Positions 17,444 to 27,206 of a DNA stretch of 64,000 nt are shown in pieces (within the stretch, counting starts at the first letter, position 1; each line of letters begins with the position of its first letter). The notes under the pieces were generated by a model, which saw only the letters and a program-made list of their open reading frames with translations, made no database searches and was not told where the DNA came from. The DNA is from Flavobacterium glaciei. Its GTDB lineage: Bacteria > Bacteroidota > Bacteroidia > Flavobacteriales > Flavobacteriaceae. Both the position numbers and the translations under genes were made by a program. The stretch is from NCBI RefSeq assembly GCF_003350545.1, contig NZ_QQBA01000007.1, positions 100,099-164,098 of the forward strand, written 5' to 3'.

Positions 17444-17980
17444 ATGAGAAAACTGGAAAACAGCGAACTGGACCGAAAATCTATTGAGGATTTTAAGCAA
17501 TCGGAAAAAACACCGCTTATTTTAGTATTAGATGATATTCGCAGTCTGCATAATATTGGCTCCGTGTTCAGAACTGCCGACGCTTTTCTGATAGAAAAAA
17601 TATATTTATGTGGTATCACTGCGACACCTCCAAACAAAGAAATTCACAAAACGGCACTTGGCGCAACAGACACTGTTGCTTGGGAACATTATGACAGCGT
17701 CTTGGAAGTGATTGAAAAATTAAAGGCAGGAAACATAATGACACTTGCTATAGAACAAGTGGAAAGCGCCGTTTTTCTTCAAAATTTTGAAGTTGAAAAA
17801 GAAAAAAAATATGCTTTAGTTTTTGGGAACGAAGTTCATGGCGTTTCGCAGGAAGCTGTTGCGTTATGTAATGGTTGTATCGAAATTCCGCAACTAGGCA
17901 CGAAACATTCATTAAATATTTCTGTGAGTGCAGGAATTGTAGTTTGGGATTTATTTCAAAAAATGAATTGGCCAAAATAA
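17444..17980 (+). CDS. TrmH/SpoU-family RNA 2'-O-methyltransferase
   Basis: A SAM-dependent SPOUT enzyme that methylates ribose in tRNA or rRNA. The 178-residue protein has the three family motifs: NIGSVFRTADAF (motif 1), LVFGNEVHGVSQEA (motif 2) and IEIPQLGTKHSLNISVSAGI (motif 3), which forms the trefoil knot and SAM site. It lacks the extra N-terminal substrate-binding domain found in RlmB-like members, so the target base cannot be named. It starts 16 bp after a terminator and probably has its own promoter inside it or upstream. Confidence 0.93.
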   Translation: MRKLENSELDRKSIEDFKQSEKTPLILVLDDIRSLHNIGSVFRTADAFLIEKIYLCGITATPPNKEIHKTALGATDTVAWEHYDSVLEVIEKLKAGNIMTLAIEQVESAVFLQNFEVEKEKKYALVFGNEVHGVSQEAVALCNGCIEIPQLGTKHSLNISVSAGIVVWDLFQKMNWPK

Positions 17981-18015
17981 AAGTTTAAAGAATAAATACC
18001 GCAATACTGCATCGT

Positions 18016-20181
18016 ATGAAAATAAATACTTTCTTGAAAATAACAATAGTTTTTTTATCATTTGCACCAATGGCAACTTATTCTGCCATTCCTTTTGATA
18101 TCTTAAATAAAAAAAATATTGTAATTTTAAAAGATACATTTAAATCAACTGCTACAGCAATTGCTCCAAGAATTACCGCAACAGGTAATCAAATTTACTG
18201 TCCAGGAACAACATTAAATATAGTAAATGACATCACCATTACCGGCTCAGATGTCACCGATACCGGAACCGAAGCTATTTATATCCAAGTTTCTACAGGA
18301 TATGTTAATGGACAGGATAAAATTGAATTAGCTAATCCCACACTACACCCAAATATTGTCACTGAATGGAGTCCTCTAGAAGGAAAACTAAAATTATCCA
18401 GTGTTACACCACCCGCAAAAGTACTTTATACTGACTTTGTAAATGCGATCAAAGATATCGTTTTTAGCAACTCCTCGCCAACACCCTCTGGGAGCAGAAC
18501 CTTTTCTATTACCCTTGGAGCAGCCAATTATTTACCAAGAAATGGTCACTATTATGAATATTTCCCCAACATAGGCATTAGTTGGACCGCCGCAAAAGCA
18601 GCAGCGGAACAGAAAAATTATTTTGGAATTCAAGGATATTTAGCAACAATCACCGCAGCTGACGAAGCAAAAATAGCAGGAGAACAAGCAAAAGGAAATG
18701 GTTGGATAGGCGGTAGTGATGCGGAAACGGAAGGCATTTGGAAATGGATGACAGGTCCAGAAAACGGAACTGTTTTTTGGAATGGAGGAATCAATGGCTC
18801 AAATGCTCCTAACCAATTTGCTTTTTGGAATAATGGGGAACCAAATAATAGTAATGGAAATGAGCATTATGTACACGTTAAAGCGCTTGATGTTCCTGGA
18901 ACTCCCGGATCGTGGAACGATTTACAATTAAATGGTGATGCAAGCGGAAATTACCAATCAAAGGGATATATAGTAGAATACGGCGGAATGCCTGGCGATC
19001 CAATTCTTGAAATTTCAGCTAGTACCACGATAATAATTCCTCAAATTACAGCTACTACACCAGCTTCAAATTGCGGATCAGGAACTGTGACATTGCAAGC
19101 AATAGCATCCGGCGGAACCATTAATTGGTATGATACGGCAAATGGCGGAATTTTATTAGCAACTGGAAATACTTACACAACTCCTTTATTAAATACAACA
19201 ACTACTTATTATGTTGATGCCGGCTGTTCCAATAACAGAACTGCAGTTACAGCCACTGTAAATACAACTCCTACTGTTACATCAACGAATACAACAGTTT
19301 CAAGATGCGGAGCAGGAGCCGTAACACTTCAAGCAACTACTGATGTTGGTAATATAAACTGGTATGCAAGTTCATCCGGTGGCGCAATTATAGGAAGTGG
19401 AACAAATTTAAATCTATCTAATATCACTCAAAACTCAACGTATTTCGCAGAGGCAATAAATAACGGTTGTACAAATGGGAATCGGATTGCAATTAACATC
19501 TTAATTGATGAGCCGCCTGTGATGACTGACCAAGAAATAATACTTTGCAAATCTGGCAACCTAACTCTTGATGCAGAAATCTCTAACTTGACTTATTTGT
19601 GGTCTACAGGTGAAACCACACAAACAATTCAGGTTACTACTCCAGGGACTTATAATGTAACCTTAACAAATAGCACCAACTGCAGCAGCTCCAAAAAAAT
19701 TACTGTAACCGAACATGATGTTCCTGAAATCGATAGAATTGACGTAAACGAAACTACTGTTGTAATTTATTTGATAAATACGAAAGACTACTTTGAATAT
19801 TCTGTTGATGGGATTAATTATCAAAGTACAAATGTATTTTTTAATGTAGCAAGTGGTTTGCAAACAGCATATGCACGGGAAAAAAATTCATGCGGAATTG
19901 ATACTGCACCATTTGTAATATTGATAGCGCCAAAGTTTTTTACGCCAAACAACGATTCTTACAATGACGTTTGGGAAATAAAAGGGTTGTCAAATTATCC
20001 TGAGGCAGAAGTAACCATCTTTGATCGGTATGGTAAATTAATCACGAAACTAAGCGCAGCTAAGCCATCGTGGGACGGAACTTTCAATAAAAATCTACTT
20101 CCCGCAACTGACTATTGGTATGTATTAAAAATTGATGCGGGAAGTCCTGAAAAAAGAGGACACTTTTCATTAAAAAGATAA
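18016..20181 (+). CDS. Secreted C-type lectin/Ig-like protein with gliding-motility-type C-terminal domain
   Basis: A 721-residue predicted type IX secretion cargo. A signal peptide (residues 1-23) precedes a C-type-lectin-like domain at about 175-330, with YLATITAADEAKI, GWIGGSD, NNGEPNNSNGNEHYVHV and GSWNDL. Two Ig-like repeats follow, each with GTVTLQA-like and INWY motifs, then a third beta domain. The last 85 residues, from FFTPNNDSYNDVW to the terminal basic KR, are the gliding-motility-associated C-terminal (type B sorting) domain. It likely binds glycans at the surface or outside the cell. Ligand unknown. Confidence 0.9.
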   Translation: MKINTFLKITIVFLSFAPMATYSAIPFDILNKKNIVILKDTFKSTATAIAPRITATGNQIYCPGTTLNIVNDITITGSDVTDTGTEAIYIQVSTGYVNGQDKIELANPTLHPNIVTEWSPLEGKLKLSSVTPPAKVLYTDFVNAIKDIVFSNSSPTPSGSRTFSITLGAANYLPRNGHYYEYFPNIGISWTAAKAAAEQKNYFGIQGYLATITAADEAKIAGEQAKGNGWIGGSDAETEGIWKWMTGPENGTVFWNGGINGSNAPNQFAFWNNGEPNNSNGNEHYVHVKALDVPGTPGSWNDLQLNGDASGNYQSKGYIVEYGGMPGDPILEISASTTIIIPQITATTPASNCGSGTVTLQAIASGGTINWYDTANGGILLATGNTYTTPLLNTTTTYYVDAGCSNNRTAVTATVNTTPTVTSTNTTVSRCGAGAVTLQATTDVGNINWYASSSGGAIIGSGTNLNLSNITQNSTYFAEAINNGCTNGNRIAINILIDEPPVMTDQEIILCKSGNLTLDAEISNLTYLWSTGETTQTIQVTTPGTYNVTLTNSTNCSSSKKITVTEHDVPEIDRIDVNETTVVIYLINTKDYFEYSVDGINYQSTNVFFNVASGLQTAYAREKNSCGIDTAPFVILIAPKFFTPNNDSYNDVWEIKGLSNYPEAEVTIFDRYGKLITKLSAAKPSWDGTFNKNLLPATDYWYVLKIDAGSPEKRGHFSLKR

Positions 20182-20205
20182 GGATTGAGAAATTGAGCTA
20201 CTGAG

Positions 20206-21342
20206 TTATCTGGATATTTTTTTTTGTATTTCATCTAAAATATACAGATAATCTTCTTGATTTTTTACAAAATCTCTATCAGAAACATCAATAATAAGAA
20301 CATTCAAATCGGTTTGTGATTTAATATAATCCAGATAACCGCTATTGATTTTATCTAAATATTCAGCTGGGATTTTTTGCTCGTAACTTCTGCCGCGTTT
20401 CTTAATATTTTGCAACAGCCTTTCTGAATTTTGGTACAAATAAATGTACAGATCCGGTTTTGGCATTTCTCTGTAAATGATATCAAAGAGATTTCGATAC
20501 AAACGATATTCATCTTCTGCCAGTGTTATTTTGGCAAAAATTAAAGACTTAAAAATATGATAATCGGCAACCAGAAAATCTTTGAACAAATCAAACTGCG
20601 CTAAATCATCCGATAATTGCTGGTACCTGTCAGCCAAAAATGACATTTCTAGCGGAAAGGCATATCGGTTTTGATCTTTATAAAATTTGGGTAAAAAAGG
20701 ATTATCGGCAAAGCGCTCCAACACTGTTTTCGCATTGAAATCCTCCGAAATTTTTGTTGCCAAGGTTGTTTTTCCCGCTCCAATATTTCCTTCAAAGGCT
20801 ACATAATTAAATTGTTCCAGCGGAATATTTTGTAACGGATTAATTAATTCTTGAACTACTGTACAAACACTTTCATCCGGAGACAAAACTAATAATTCCG
20901 AAATATTTTTTTGAAGAATGGGATGTTTCCAATCTAAATTCAAATCTTGAATGGGCAGCAAAACAAAATTCCTATTTTGCATCAAAGGATGCGGAATTTG
21001 AAGTTTTTCAGTCGCAATAATTTCTGAATCAAAAGCAATCAAATCAATATCTATGATACGTGATTGATATTCTTGGGTTTTATTTCGCAAGCGACCTAAA
21101 CGCTTTTCAATTTTTAAAACCTGAGTCAGAATTTTATGAGCTGAAGTAAAAGTGTGTAAAACGAGCGCACAATTATAAAAAGCATCACTATCAAAACCCC
21201 AAGCCGGAGTTTCATATAATTTGGAAACTTTAATTACAGTCCCAATTTCTTGATGTATCAATTTCAAACAATGCTCAATGTTTTCCAAACGATTGCCTTG
21301 ATTGCTTCCTATCGATAAAATGACTTGATGTTGTGATTTCAT
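20206..21342 (-). CDS. folK: Bifunctional HPPK (FolK) - deoxynucleoside kinase fusion
   Basis: Residues 1-160 are 6-hydroxymethyl-7,8-dihydropterin pyrophosphokinase (LSIGSNQGNR, then RIIDIDLIAFD and IPHPLMQNRNFVLLPI), a folate-pathway enzyme. From about residue 178 a deoxynucleoside kinase domain begins, with P-loop EGNIGAGKT (184-192), the DR(Y/F)-type segment FLADRYQQL and the LID-like region KKRGRSYEQKI, for deoxynucleoside salvage. The ATG at 21342 is preferred to an upstream TTG. The fusion is known in Flavobacteriia; linking folate and nucleotide salvage in one chain is otherwise unusual. It is divergent from sppA. Confidence 0.92.
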   Translation of the reverse strand: MKSQHQVILSIGSNQGNRLENIEHCLKLIHQEIGTVIKVSKLYETPAWGFDSDAFYNCALVLHTFTSAHKILTQVLKIEKRLGRLRNKTQEYQSRIIDIDLIAFDSEIIATEKLQIPHPLMQNRNFVLLPIQDLNLDWKHPILQKNISELLVLSPDESVCTVVQELINPLQNIPLEQFNYVAFEGNIGAGKTTLATKISEDFNAKTVLERFADNPFLPKFYKDQNRYAFPLEMSFLADRYQQLSDDLAQFDLFKDFLVADYHIFKSLIFAKITLAEDEYRLYRNLFDIIYREMPKPDLYIYLYQNSERLLQNIKKRGRSYEQKIPAEYLDKINSGYLDYIKSQTDLNVLIIDVSDRDFVKNQEDYLYILDEIQKKISR

Positions 21343-21383
21343 AATTGGGTGCAAATTAACTAAAAGAATTTTAGAATTAGCAA

Positions 21384-21391
21384 TATATTTG
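21384..21391 (+). promoter_or_regulatory. -7 element upstream of sppA
   Basis: TATATTTG followed by GCATC fits the Bacteroidota -7 consensus. It would start a leader of about 85 nt that contains a 26-codon open frame (21398-21478). No clear -33 TTG is present. Confidence 0.45.
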
Positions 21392-21480
21392 CATCCTATG
21401 CCGATAATTAAACTTGGAAATTCTAACCAATTGTTTGTAACGTTTCTATGCTTTTTACGACATATTAAAAAAATATAATT

Positions 21481-23241
21481 ATGAAATTTTTAGGGAATGT
21501 ATTAGCTACTATTATAGGTATTTTTGTTTTTTTTATGTTGTCCTTTTTTGGAATCATCCTCTTAGGAGCTATATTTGGCGGTGAATCCGAAGGTATTACA
21601 GTAAAAAATAATTCTGTAATCGAATTAAATTTAGAAGACATCACCAACGACTATGCAGGAAAATATAAAGATCCTTGGGTAACTATTTTTTCAGAAAACA
21701 AAAAAATAGGGTTATCAGACATTATTAATGCCATTGAGGAAGCCAAAACCGACAATGATATCAAAGGTATTTCTATCTTAAACAATACTTCATCATTAGG
21801 TATGGCACAAAGCAAAGCCTTGAGAGATGCTTTGGAAAGCTTTAAAAAATCAGGAAAATTTGTTATGGCTTATGCTAATTCGTATTCTCAAAAAGAATAT
21901 TATTTAAATTCTGTTGCCAGCCCAATTTATATAAATCCGGTTGGAGAAATGGATTTCAAGGGATTGTCATCTGAAATTATGTTCTTTAAAGATTTTCAGG
22001 AAAAATCAGGATTAAAAATGGAGGTAATCCGCCATGGAAAATACAAAAGCGCTGTTGAGCCCTTTTTAGAAAATAAAATGAGCGATGCTAATAAAGAGCA
22101 AACTACTGCATTATTAAATTCCGTTTGGAGTTCTATCACCGCTGACATTTCTAAAAGCAGAAATATATCTGTAGCGCAATTAAATCAAATTGCCAACGGA
22201 CTTCTTGCTCGAACTCCAGAAATGGCAAAATTACAAAAATTAGTCGACATTATTGCTTATGAAGATATGTATCATAACGCTATAAAAAAAGCGCTAAAAG
22301 TAGCAAATGACGAAGATTACAACAAAGTATCTGTTGTAGACTACGCTCAAAAAGTAGCTACCACATCCCAAACTTTTGACAGCAAAGACGAAATCGCCAT
22401 TATTTATGCACAAGGAGAAATTCTAGGAGGTGAAGGCGATGTAAATGTGATTGGTGAAGGTTCGATGCGTCGCTCGTTACAAGAAGCAAGAAAAAATAAA
22501 GATGTAAAAGCAATTGTACTTCGTGTGGATAGCCCAGGAGGAAGTGCTTTGACCTCAGATTTGATATGGAGAGAAATTGAATTAACTAAAAAAGTAAAAC
22601 CCGTTGTAGTTTCTATGGGGAATTATGCAGCTTCTGGCGGATATTATATTGCTTGTAATGCCAACACCATTTTTGCTGAAGAAAATACAATCACCGGTTC
22701 TATTGGTGTTTTTGGAATATTACCAAACTTTACACCACTAGCTACTAAAATAGGAATCCATACAGAACAAGTAAAGACTCATGAAAACTCAGCTGATTAC
22801 AGTCCTTTTGTTCCCATCGATGAAAAATTCAAGGCAGTTACCTTAGAGAGTGTAGAACACATTTATAAAACTTTTGTAACACGCGTAGCTCAAGGTCGAA
22901 AAATGACATTTGCTCAAGTAGATGCTATTGCTCAAGGTAGAGTGTGGACAGGTTCTGAAGCTTTAAAAATTGGGCTGGTAGACAAAATTGGAGGTTTAGA
23001 TGATGCTATTGCAAAAGCAGCTTCTTTAGCCAAATCAAAAAGTTACAGCACCAAAAACTATCCGGAATATGAGAAGAATTTTGATGATCTTTTAGCTAAT
23101 CTTCCTTTCGCAAAATCAAAAGCTGACTTTATAAAAGAAGAAATTGGGGAAGAAAATTATCGTATGATGCAGGAAATAAAAAAACTGCAAGCACGAAAAG
23201 GAATTCAAGCCATTATGCCGTTTGAAATCAACATCAAATAA
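21481..23241 (+). CDS. sppA: Signal peptide peptidase SppA, long form
   Basis: SppA degrades cleaved signal peptides at the periplasmic side of the inner membrane. The 586-residue product has one N-terminal membrane helix (about 5-32) and the two tandem S49 domains of the 67-kDa form. The catalytic Lys is in the first domain (HGKYKSAVEPFL, Lys189). The nucleophile Ser385 is in the second (NYAASGGYYIA), followed by TGSIGVFGI. A terminator lies just after the stop. A short upstream frame ends three codons or fewer before the ATG. Confidence 0.95.
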   Translation: MKFLGNVLATIIGIFVFFMLSFFGIILLGAIFGGESEGITVKNNSVIELNLEDITNDYAGKYKDPWVTIFSENKKIGLSDIINAIEEAKTDNDIKGISILNNTSSLGMAQSKALRDALESFKKSGKFVMAYANSYSQKEYYLNSVASPIYINPVGEMDFKGLSSEIMFFKDFQEKSGLKMEVIRHGKYKSAVEPFLENKMSDANKEQTTALLNSVWSSITADISKSRNISVAQLNQIANGLLARTPEMAKLQKLVDIIAYEDMYHNAIKKALKVANDEDYNKVSVVDYAQKVATTSQTFDSKDEIAIIYAQGEILGGEGDVNVIGEGSMRRSLQEARKNKDVKAIVLRVDSPGGSALTSDLIWREIELTKKVKPVVVSMGNYAASGGYYIACNANTIFAEENTITGSIGVFGILPNFTPLATKIGIHTEQVKTHENSADYSPFVPIDEKFKAVTLESVEHIYKTFVTRVAQGRKMTFAQVDAIAQGRVWTGSEALKIGLVDKIGGLDDAIAKAASLAKSKSYSTKNYPEYEKNFDDLLANLPFAKSKADFIKEEIGEENYRMMQEIKKLQARKGIQAIMPFEINIK

Positions 23242-23260
23242 CTTTTAAAAATACTCTATG

Positions 23261-23299
23261 AAAATCCGTTTAAATAATAATTTGAACGGATTTTTTTTT
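23261..23299 (+). terminator. Intrinsic terminator of sppA
   Basis: AAATCCGTTTAAA (23262-23274) pairs with TTTGAACGGATTT (23281-23293) with one G-U pair, followed by a T-run. Confidence 0.85.
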
Positions 23300-23368
23300 A
23301 ATCCTAAAATCAAACTAAAAGGAAACAGACTGCTATTTGTCCATTCAATACAGACTCCTTAAATTATA

Positions 23369-23396
23369 ATGCCCTATTTTTGTGGAGAACGGGCAT
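23369..23396 (+). promoter_or_regulatory. Promoter of the AsmA gene framed by a short inverted repeat
   Basis: A -7 element TATTTTTG (23375-23382) lies between ATGCCC (23369-23374) and GGGCAT (23391-23396). The arms are exact reverse complements, so they could form an operator or a hairpin at the start site. Confidence 0.45.
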
Positions 23397-23435
23397 CATT
23401 TTTGCTGAATATATAAATCTAAAGAGAATCGAATT

Positions 23436-26048
23436 ATGCTAAAAACAATTTTAAAAATTATTGGAGTCCTGATTGTCCTATTCTTAGTTGCTATATTTGC
23501 TATCCCATACTTTTTTGAGGATCAGATAAAAGCTAAAATTGCCGAAGCTATTAATGAAAAAGTAGATGCAAAAGTTACTTTTTCGGATGTGGATTTAAGT
23601 TTAATCAAAAGTTTTCCGAGTGCCAATGTTTCTTTGGATCAATTAGTAATAATAAACAAAGCGCCATTTGAAGGTGACACACTAATTTCATTGGGCGAAG
23701 TGGATTTGAAAATGTCCATCAAAGAATTATTCAAAGGCAAAGAGGAAGCCATCAATATTGACGGAATTACTTCAAAAAATGGATTAATCAATATCATTTT
23801 CAATAAAGACGGTGTTGGGAATTACGATATCGCATTAAAAAATAAAGCAAATGAAAAAGGGGGCAAGAGCGATCCTTTATCATTGAAAATCAATAATTAT
23901 AATATTGAGAATTTCAAATTTCGCTATTTTGATGAAAAATCTAAAATCAAAATGATAATTGATAGCATAAATCATGAAGGTGTAGGAGATTTTGCAGCAC
24001 AAAAATTGGATTTAGTTACCAAGACAACTGCAAAAATTACTTTGGACATGGACAAAGTCAATTATATGAATAATGTTGCCTTGACTCTGGATGCAGTTTT
24101 AGGAATTGATTTAGAAAAAAGTAAATACACGTTCAAAGAAAACAAGGCGCTGATCAATCAATTACCATTGGAATTTGACGGATTTATCCAAATGGTCGAA
24201 GCCGGACAGGAATATGATTTGAAATTTAAAACCCCAACTTCTTCTTTCAAAAATTTCTTAGGAATTATCCCCGCAGCTTATGCCGCGAGTTTAGACAACG
24301 TGAAAACAACTGGAGATTTTACTGTGACTGGTTTTGCTAAAGGTTTGTATACTGATACAACAGTGCCAAAATTTAATGTTGAAATCGCTTCCAATAACGC
24401 CTCTTTTAAGTATCCTAACTTACCCAAAACAGTACAAAACATCATTATTGACACCAAAATTATTAATGAAACAGGGATTCTAAACGACACATATATTAAC
24501 TTAGATAAACTCTCTTTTAAAATTGACCAAGACGTTTTTAATGCCAAAGCAAACATTAGAAATATCACACAAAATGCAATTGTTGATGCTGCTTTAAAAG
24601 GAACTATCAATTTATCCAACCTTTCGAAAGCGTATCCAATAAAGATGGACAAGCCATTGTCAGGAATTTTAAACGCTGATGTAACGACAAAATTTGATAT
24701 GCAATCAGTAGAGAAAAGTCAGTATCAAAACATTAATAATGCGGGAACCATGAGTTTGTCCGGTTTTAATTATGTAGATGAGAACGGAAAAACAATGAAC
24801 ATCAGCAATGCTTTGATACAGTTTAATCCTAGCCAAGTCAACTTGAAAGAGCTGAACGCAACGACAGGAAAAAGCGACATTAGTGTGACGGGAGTTTTAG
24901 AGAATTTTTACGGATTTATATTTAGAAACCAAGAATTGAAAGGAAACTTTAACATGAATTCTAAACAATTAGCCGTTGATGATTTTATGACAACCGGTGA
25001 GACTACTAAAACTTCAACTAAAAAAGCCGATGCAATGAAGGTACCTGCTTTCTTAAATTGTACGCTAACCGCAAAAGCAACTACGGTTTTATATGACAAT
25101 TTGACTCTGAAAGATGTTGCGGGTAAACTGATTGTGAAGGATGAAAAAGTGACTTTAGAAAATGTAAAAACATCGATTTTTGGAGGAACAATTGGTGTAA
25201 ATGGAGCTGTTTCCACTAAAGGAAAAACACCAGTCTTCAATATGGATTTAAAATTAAATCAAGTCGATATTGCACAGTCGTTTACCCAATTAGATATGTT
25301 GAAAAAAATTGCGCCAATTGCTGGAATCATAAACGGTAAATTAAATTCAACCATCAAATTGAACGGAAACCTTGACGCAACAGAATTTACTCCTGATTTG
25401 AAAACGCTGACTGGTGATTTATTGGGACAACTGCTTTCTACAACAGTAAACTCCAGTAATTCGACTTTACTTACCGCTTTAGGTGCTAACTTGAAATTTA
25501 TTGATGTGAGTAAAATAAATTTGAATGATTTGAAAGCAGCAATCACATTCAAGGACGGAAAAGTAAATGTAAAACCATTTGACATCAAGTACAAAGATAT
25601 CAAAGCGACTATTGGAGGAACGCACGGTTTTGACCAAAGTATGAATTACAATCTGAAATTTGATGTTCCTGCCAAATATTTAGGTTCAGAGGCAAATGCT
25701 TTAATAGCAAAATTATCTGCTGCCGATGCTGCAAAACTCGAAAGCTTTCCTATAAATGCTGTATTAGTTGGTAATTTTACAAACCCAAAAATCACAACCG
25801 ACATTAACAGTGCGGTAACAAAATTGACTACTCAGTTAGTAAACCAACAAAAAGACAGACTTGTAAAACAAGGAACGTCAGCTTTGACGGATTATATTAA
25901 TAAAAACAAAAAACCCAGTGATACTACAAAAACGGCTACTCCTGCTACTCCTGCAACTAAAGAAGAGGTAAAAGCTAAGGCCGCAGCATTACTTAATGAA
26001 TTGTTTAAGAAGAAAAGTAAAGCGGTAGATACTACAAAAGCAAACTAA
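23436..26048 (+). CDS. AsmA-family envelope protein
   Basis: An 870-residue protein with one N-terminal membrane anchor (about 4-26) and the AsmA start pattern IKAKIAEAINEKVDAKVTFSDVDLSLIKSFPSA. The rest is a long beta-rich chain of repeated motifs ending in the conserved AsmA-C region (LNGNLDATEF, then GGTHGFDQSMNYNLKFDVP). AsmA-like proteins are repeating-beta-groove bridges thought to carry phospholipids between membranes or to influence outer-membrane assembly. The C-terminal 45 residues are low-complexity (Thr/Pro/Lys). It is convergent with the DUF2797 gene across a tandem-repeat spacer. Confidence 0.9.
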   Translation: MLKTILKIIGVLIVLFLVAIFAIPYFFEDQIKAKIAEAINEKVDAKVTFSDVDLSLIKSFPSANVSLDQLVIINKAPFEGDTLISLGEVDLKMSIKELFKGKEEAINIDGITSKNGLINIIFNKDGVGNYDIALKNKANEKGGKSDPLSLKINNYNIENFKFRYFDEKSKIKMIIDSINHEGVGDFAAQKLDLVTKTTAKITLDMDKVNYMNNVALTLDAVLGIDLEKSKYTFKENKALINQLPLEFDGFIQMVEAGQEYDLKFKTPTSSFKNFLGIIPAAYAASLDNVKTTGDFTVTGFAKGLYTDTTVPKFNVEIASNNASFKYPNLPKTVQNIIIDTKIINETGILNDTYINLDKLSFKIDQDVFNAKANIRNITQNAIVDAALKGTINLSNLSKAYPIKMDKPLSGILNADVTTKFDMQSVEKSQYQNINNAGTMSLSGFNYVDENGKTMNISNALIQFNPSQVNLKELNATTGKSDISVTGVLENFYGFIFRNQELKGNFNMNSKQLAVDDFMTTGETTKTSTKKADAMKVPAFLNCTLTAKATTVLYDNLTLKDVAGKLIVKDEKVTLENVKTSIFGGTIGVNGAVSTKGKTPVFNMDLKLNQVDIAQSFTQLDMLKKIAPIAGIINGKLNSTIKLNGNLDATEFTPDLKTLTGDLLGQLLSTTVNSSNSTLLTALGANLKFIDVSKINLNDLKAAITFKDGKVNVKPFDIKYKDIKATIGGTHGFDQSMNYNLKFDVPAKYLGSEANALIAKLSAADAAKLESFPINAVLVGNFTNPKITTDINSAVTKLTTQLVNQQKDRLVKQGTSALTDYINKNKKPSDTTKTATPATPATKEEVKAKAAALLNELFKKKSKAVDTTKAN

Positions 26049-26081
26049 AACAAGAATCCAAACTTACTGCTTAAAAAAATT

Positions 26082-26302
26082 AAACTATTAAGAAATTAAG
26101 AAAATTAAGCTCTAAACCTTAATGAAACTTAATTTCTTAATGGTTTTAAAAAAAACCAAAAACTGATTAGACATTTAAGAATATTAAGTTCTAAACCTCA
26201 ATAAAACTTTATCCCTTAATGGTTACGAAATATCAAAAAACTGATCAAACAATTAAGAAAATTAAGCTCTAAATCTTAATGAAACTAATTCCTTAATGGT
26301 TT
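26082..26302. repeat. Three tandem copies of a palindromic AT-rich element
   Basis: Copies lie at about 26082-26146, 26164-26224 and 26241-26302. Each has the order TTAAGAA(A)ATTAAG, CTCTAAA, CTTAATGAAACT and CCTTAATGGTT; the outer parts are inverted relative to each other, so each copy can form a hairpin. They fill the space between the convergent AsmA and DUF2797 genes. A fourth relative is at 50898-50955. Confidence 0.8.
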
Positions 26303-26317
26303 AAAAAACTGTGATTT

Positions 26318-27112
26318 TTATACATTAACCCGCACTAAATATCCTTCTGAGCCACGAATATTAAAAACAGTTCCATCTTCAAAAAGCAGATATTGTCCTT
26401 TTATTCCAGTGAGTTTTCCTTGAAACTGCGGTGTTTTATCCAAGCTCAAACTGTTTACTTTATTTGGATAACTCAATACGGGATAGTGCATCTCGTACAA
26501 GTCGTTTTTTTGTGAATAAAAGTATTCCTGAACTTCCGTTGGAATCAAATTTTCAACCTTTAATCGTTCTGCGATTAAGTCCATTTGCTCCACATTATTA
26601 GTCAGCATTTTTCTCCAATTGGTTTTATCGGCATAATGATTTTTTAGCGCTACCTCGGTAATACCTGCTAAATAGCGATTCGGAACTTCCACAATCGAAA
26701 TGGCTTGGGTTGCACCTTGATCAATCCATCGGGTTGGCATTTGCGTTTTTCTAGTCACTCCTACTTTTACTTCGCTCGATAACGCCAAATACACAATATG
26801 TGGTTGCAATTGCACTTTCTGTTCATACGCTAAATCCCTATCCTGAATCCCTAGATGCGCGGTACTCAACTCCGGTTTCATAATCCAATCGCCAACAGCA
26901 GCGCTGGAATAAAAACAATCATAACAAAATCCCTGACGGAAAATTTTTTTCTTCTTCCCACAATTCAAACATTGATACCCCACAAAATTGATTTCCAGCT
27001 CTTTATTCAGCAACTGATTCACATTTAAAAATCCATTCTCAAAAACCAAATAATATTGAATTGGGCTTCCAAATTCGGATTGCATTTTTGTAAGTACTCC
27101 TTCGTATGTCAT
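26318..27112 (-). CDS. DUF2797 family protein
   Basis: The ATG at 27112 (MTYEGVLTKM) fits the family better than the frame's upstream extension. The 264-residue protein has a zinc-knuckle CLNCGKKKKIFRQGFCYDCF near residues 45-65, then QDRDLAYEQKVQLQPHIVYLALSSEVKVGVTR. The latter resembles the GIY-YIG nuclease core as well as the DUF2797 signature. Nucleic-acid binding is plausible but unproven. It is divergent from the GH3 gene. Confidence 0.85.
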   Translation of the reverse strand: MTYEGVLTKMQSEFGSPIQYYLVFENGFLNVNQLLNKELEINFVGYQCLNCGKKKKIFRQGFCYDCFYSSAAVGDWIMKPELSTAHLGIQDRDLAYEQKVQLQPHIVYLALSSEVKVGVTRKTQMPTRWIDQGATQAISIVEVPNRYLAGITEVALKNHYADKTNWRKMLTNNVEQMDLIAERLKVENLIPTEVQEYFYSQKNDLYEMHYPVLSYPNKVNSLSLDKTPQFQGKLTGIKGQYLLFEDGTVFNIRGSEGYLVRVNV

Positions 27113-27158
27113 TGTGATTAAAGTTTCGGGTTTAACGCAACTGTTAAACAAATTTTAT

Positions 27159-27166
27159 TATTTTTG
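27159..27166 (+). promoter_or_regulatory. -7 element upstream of the GH3-like gene
   Basis: TATTTTTG lies 40 bp before the ATG. Between them is a short AATTCATAATTCATAA tandem stretch of the kind seen at several other intergenic sites in this window. Confidence 0.45.
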
Positions 27167-27206
27167 GTAAAGTTATAACTCGTAATTCATAATTCATAAT
27201 TTAAAA

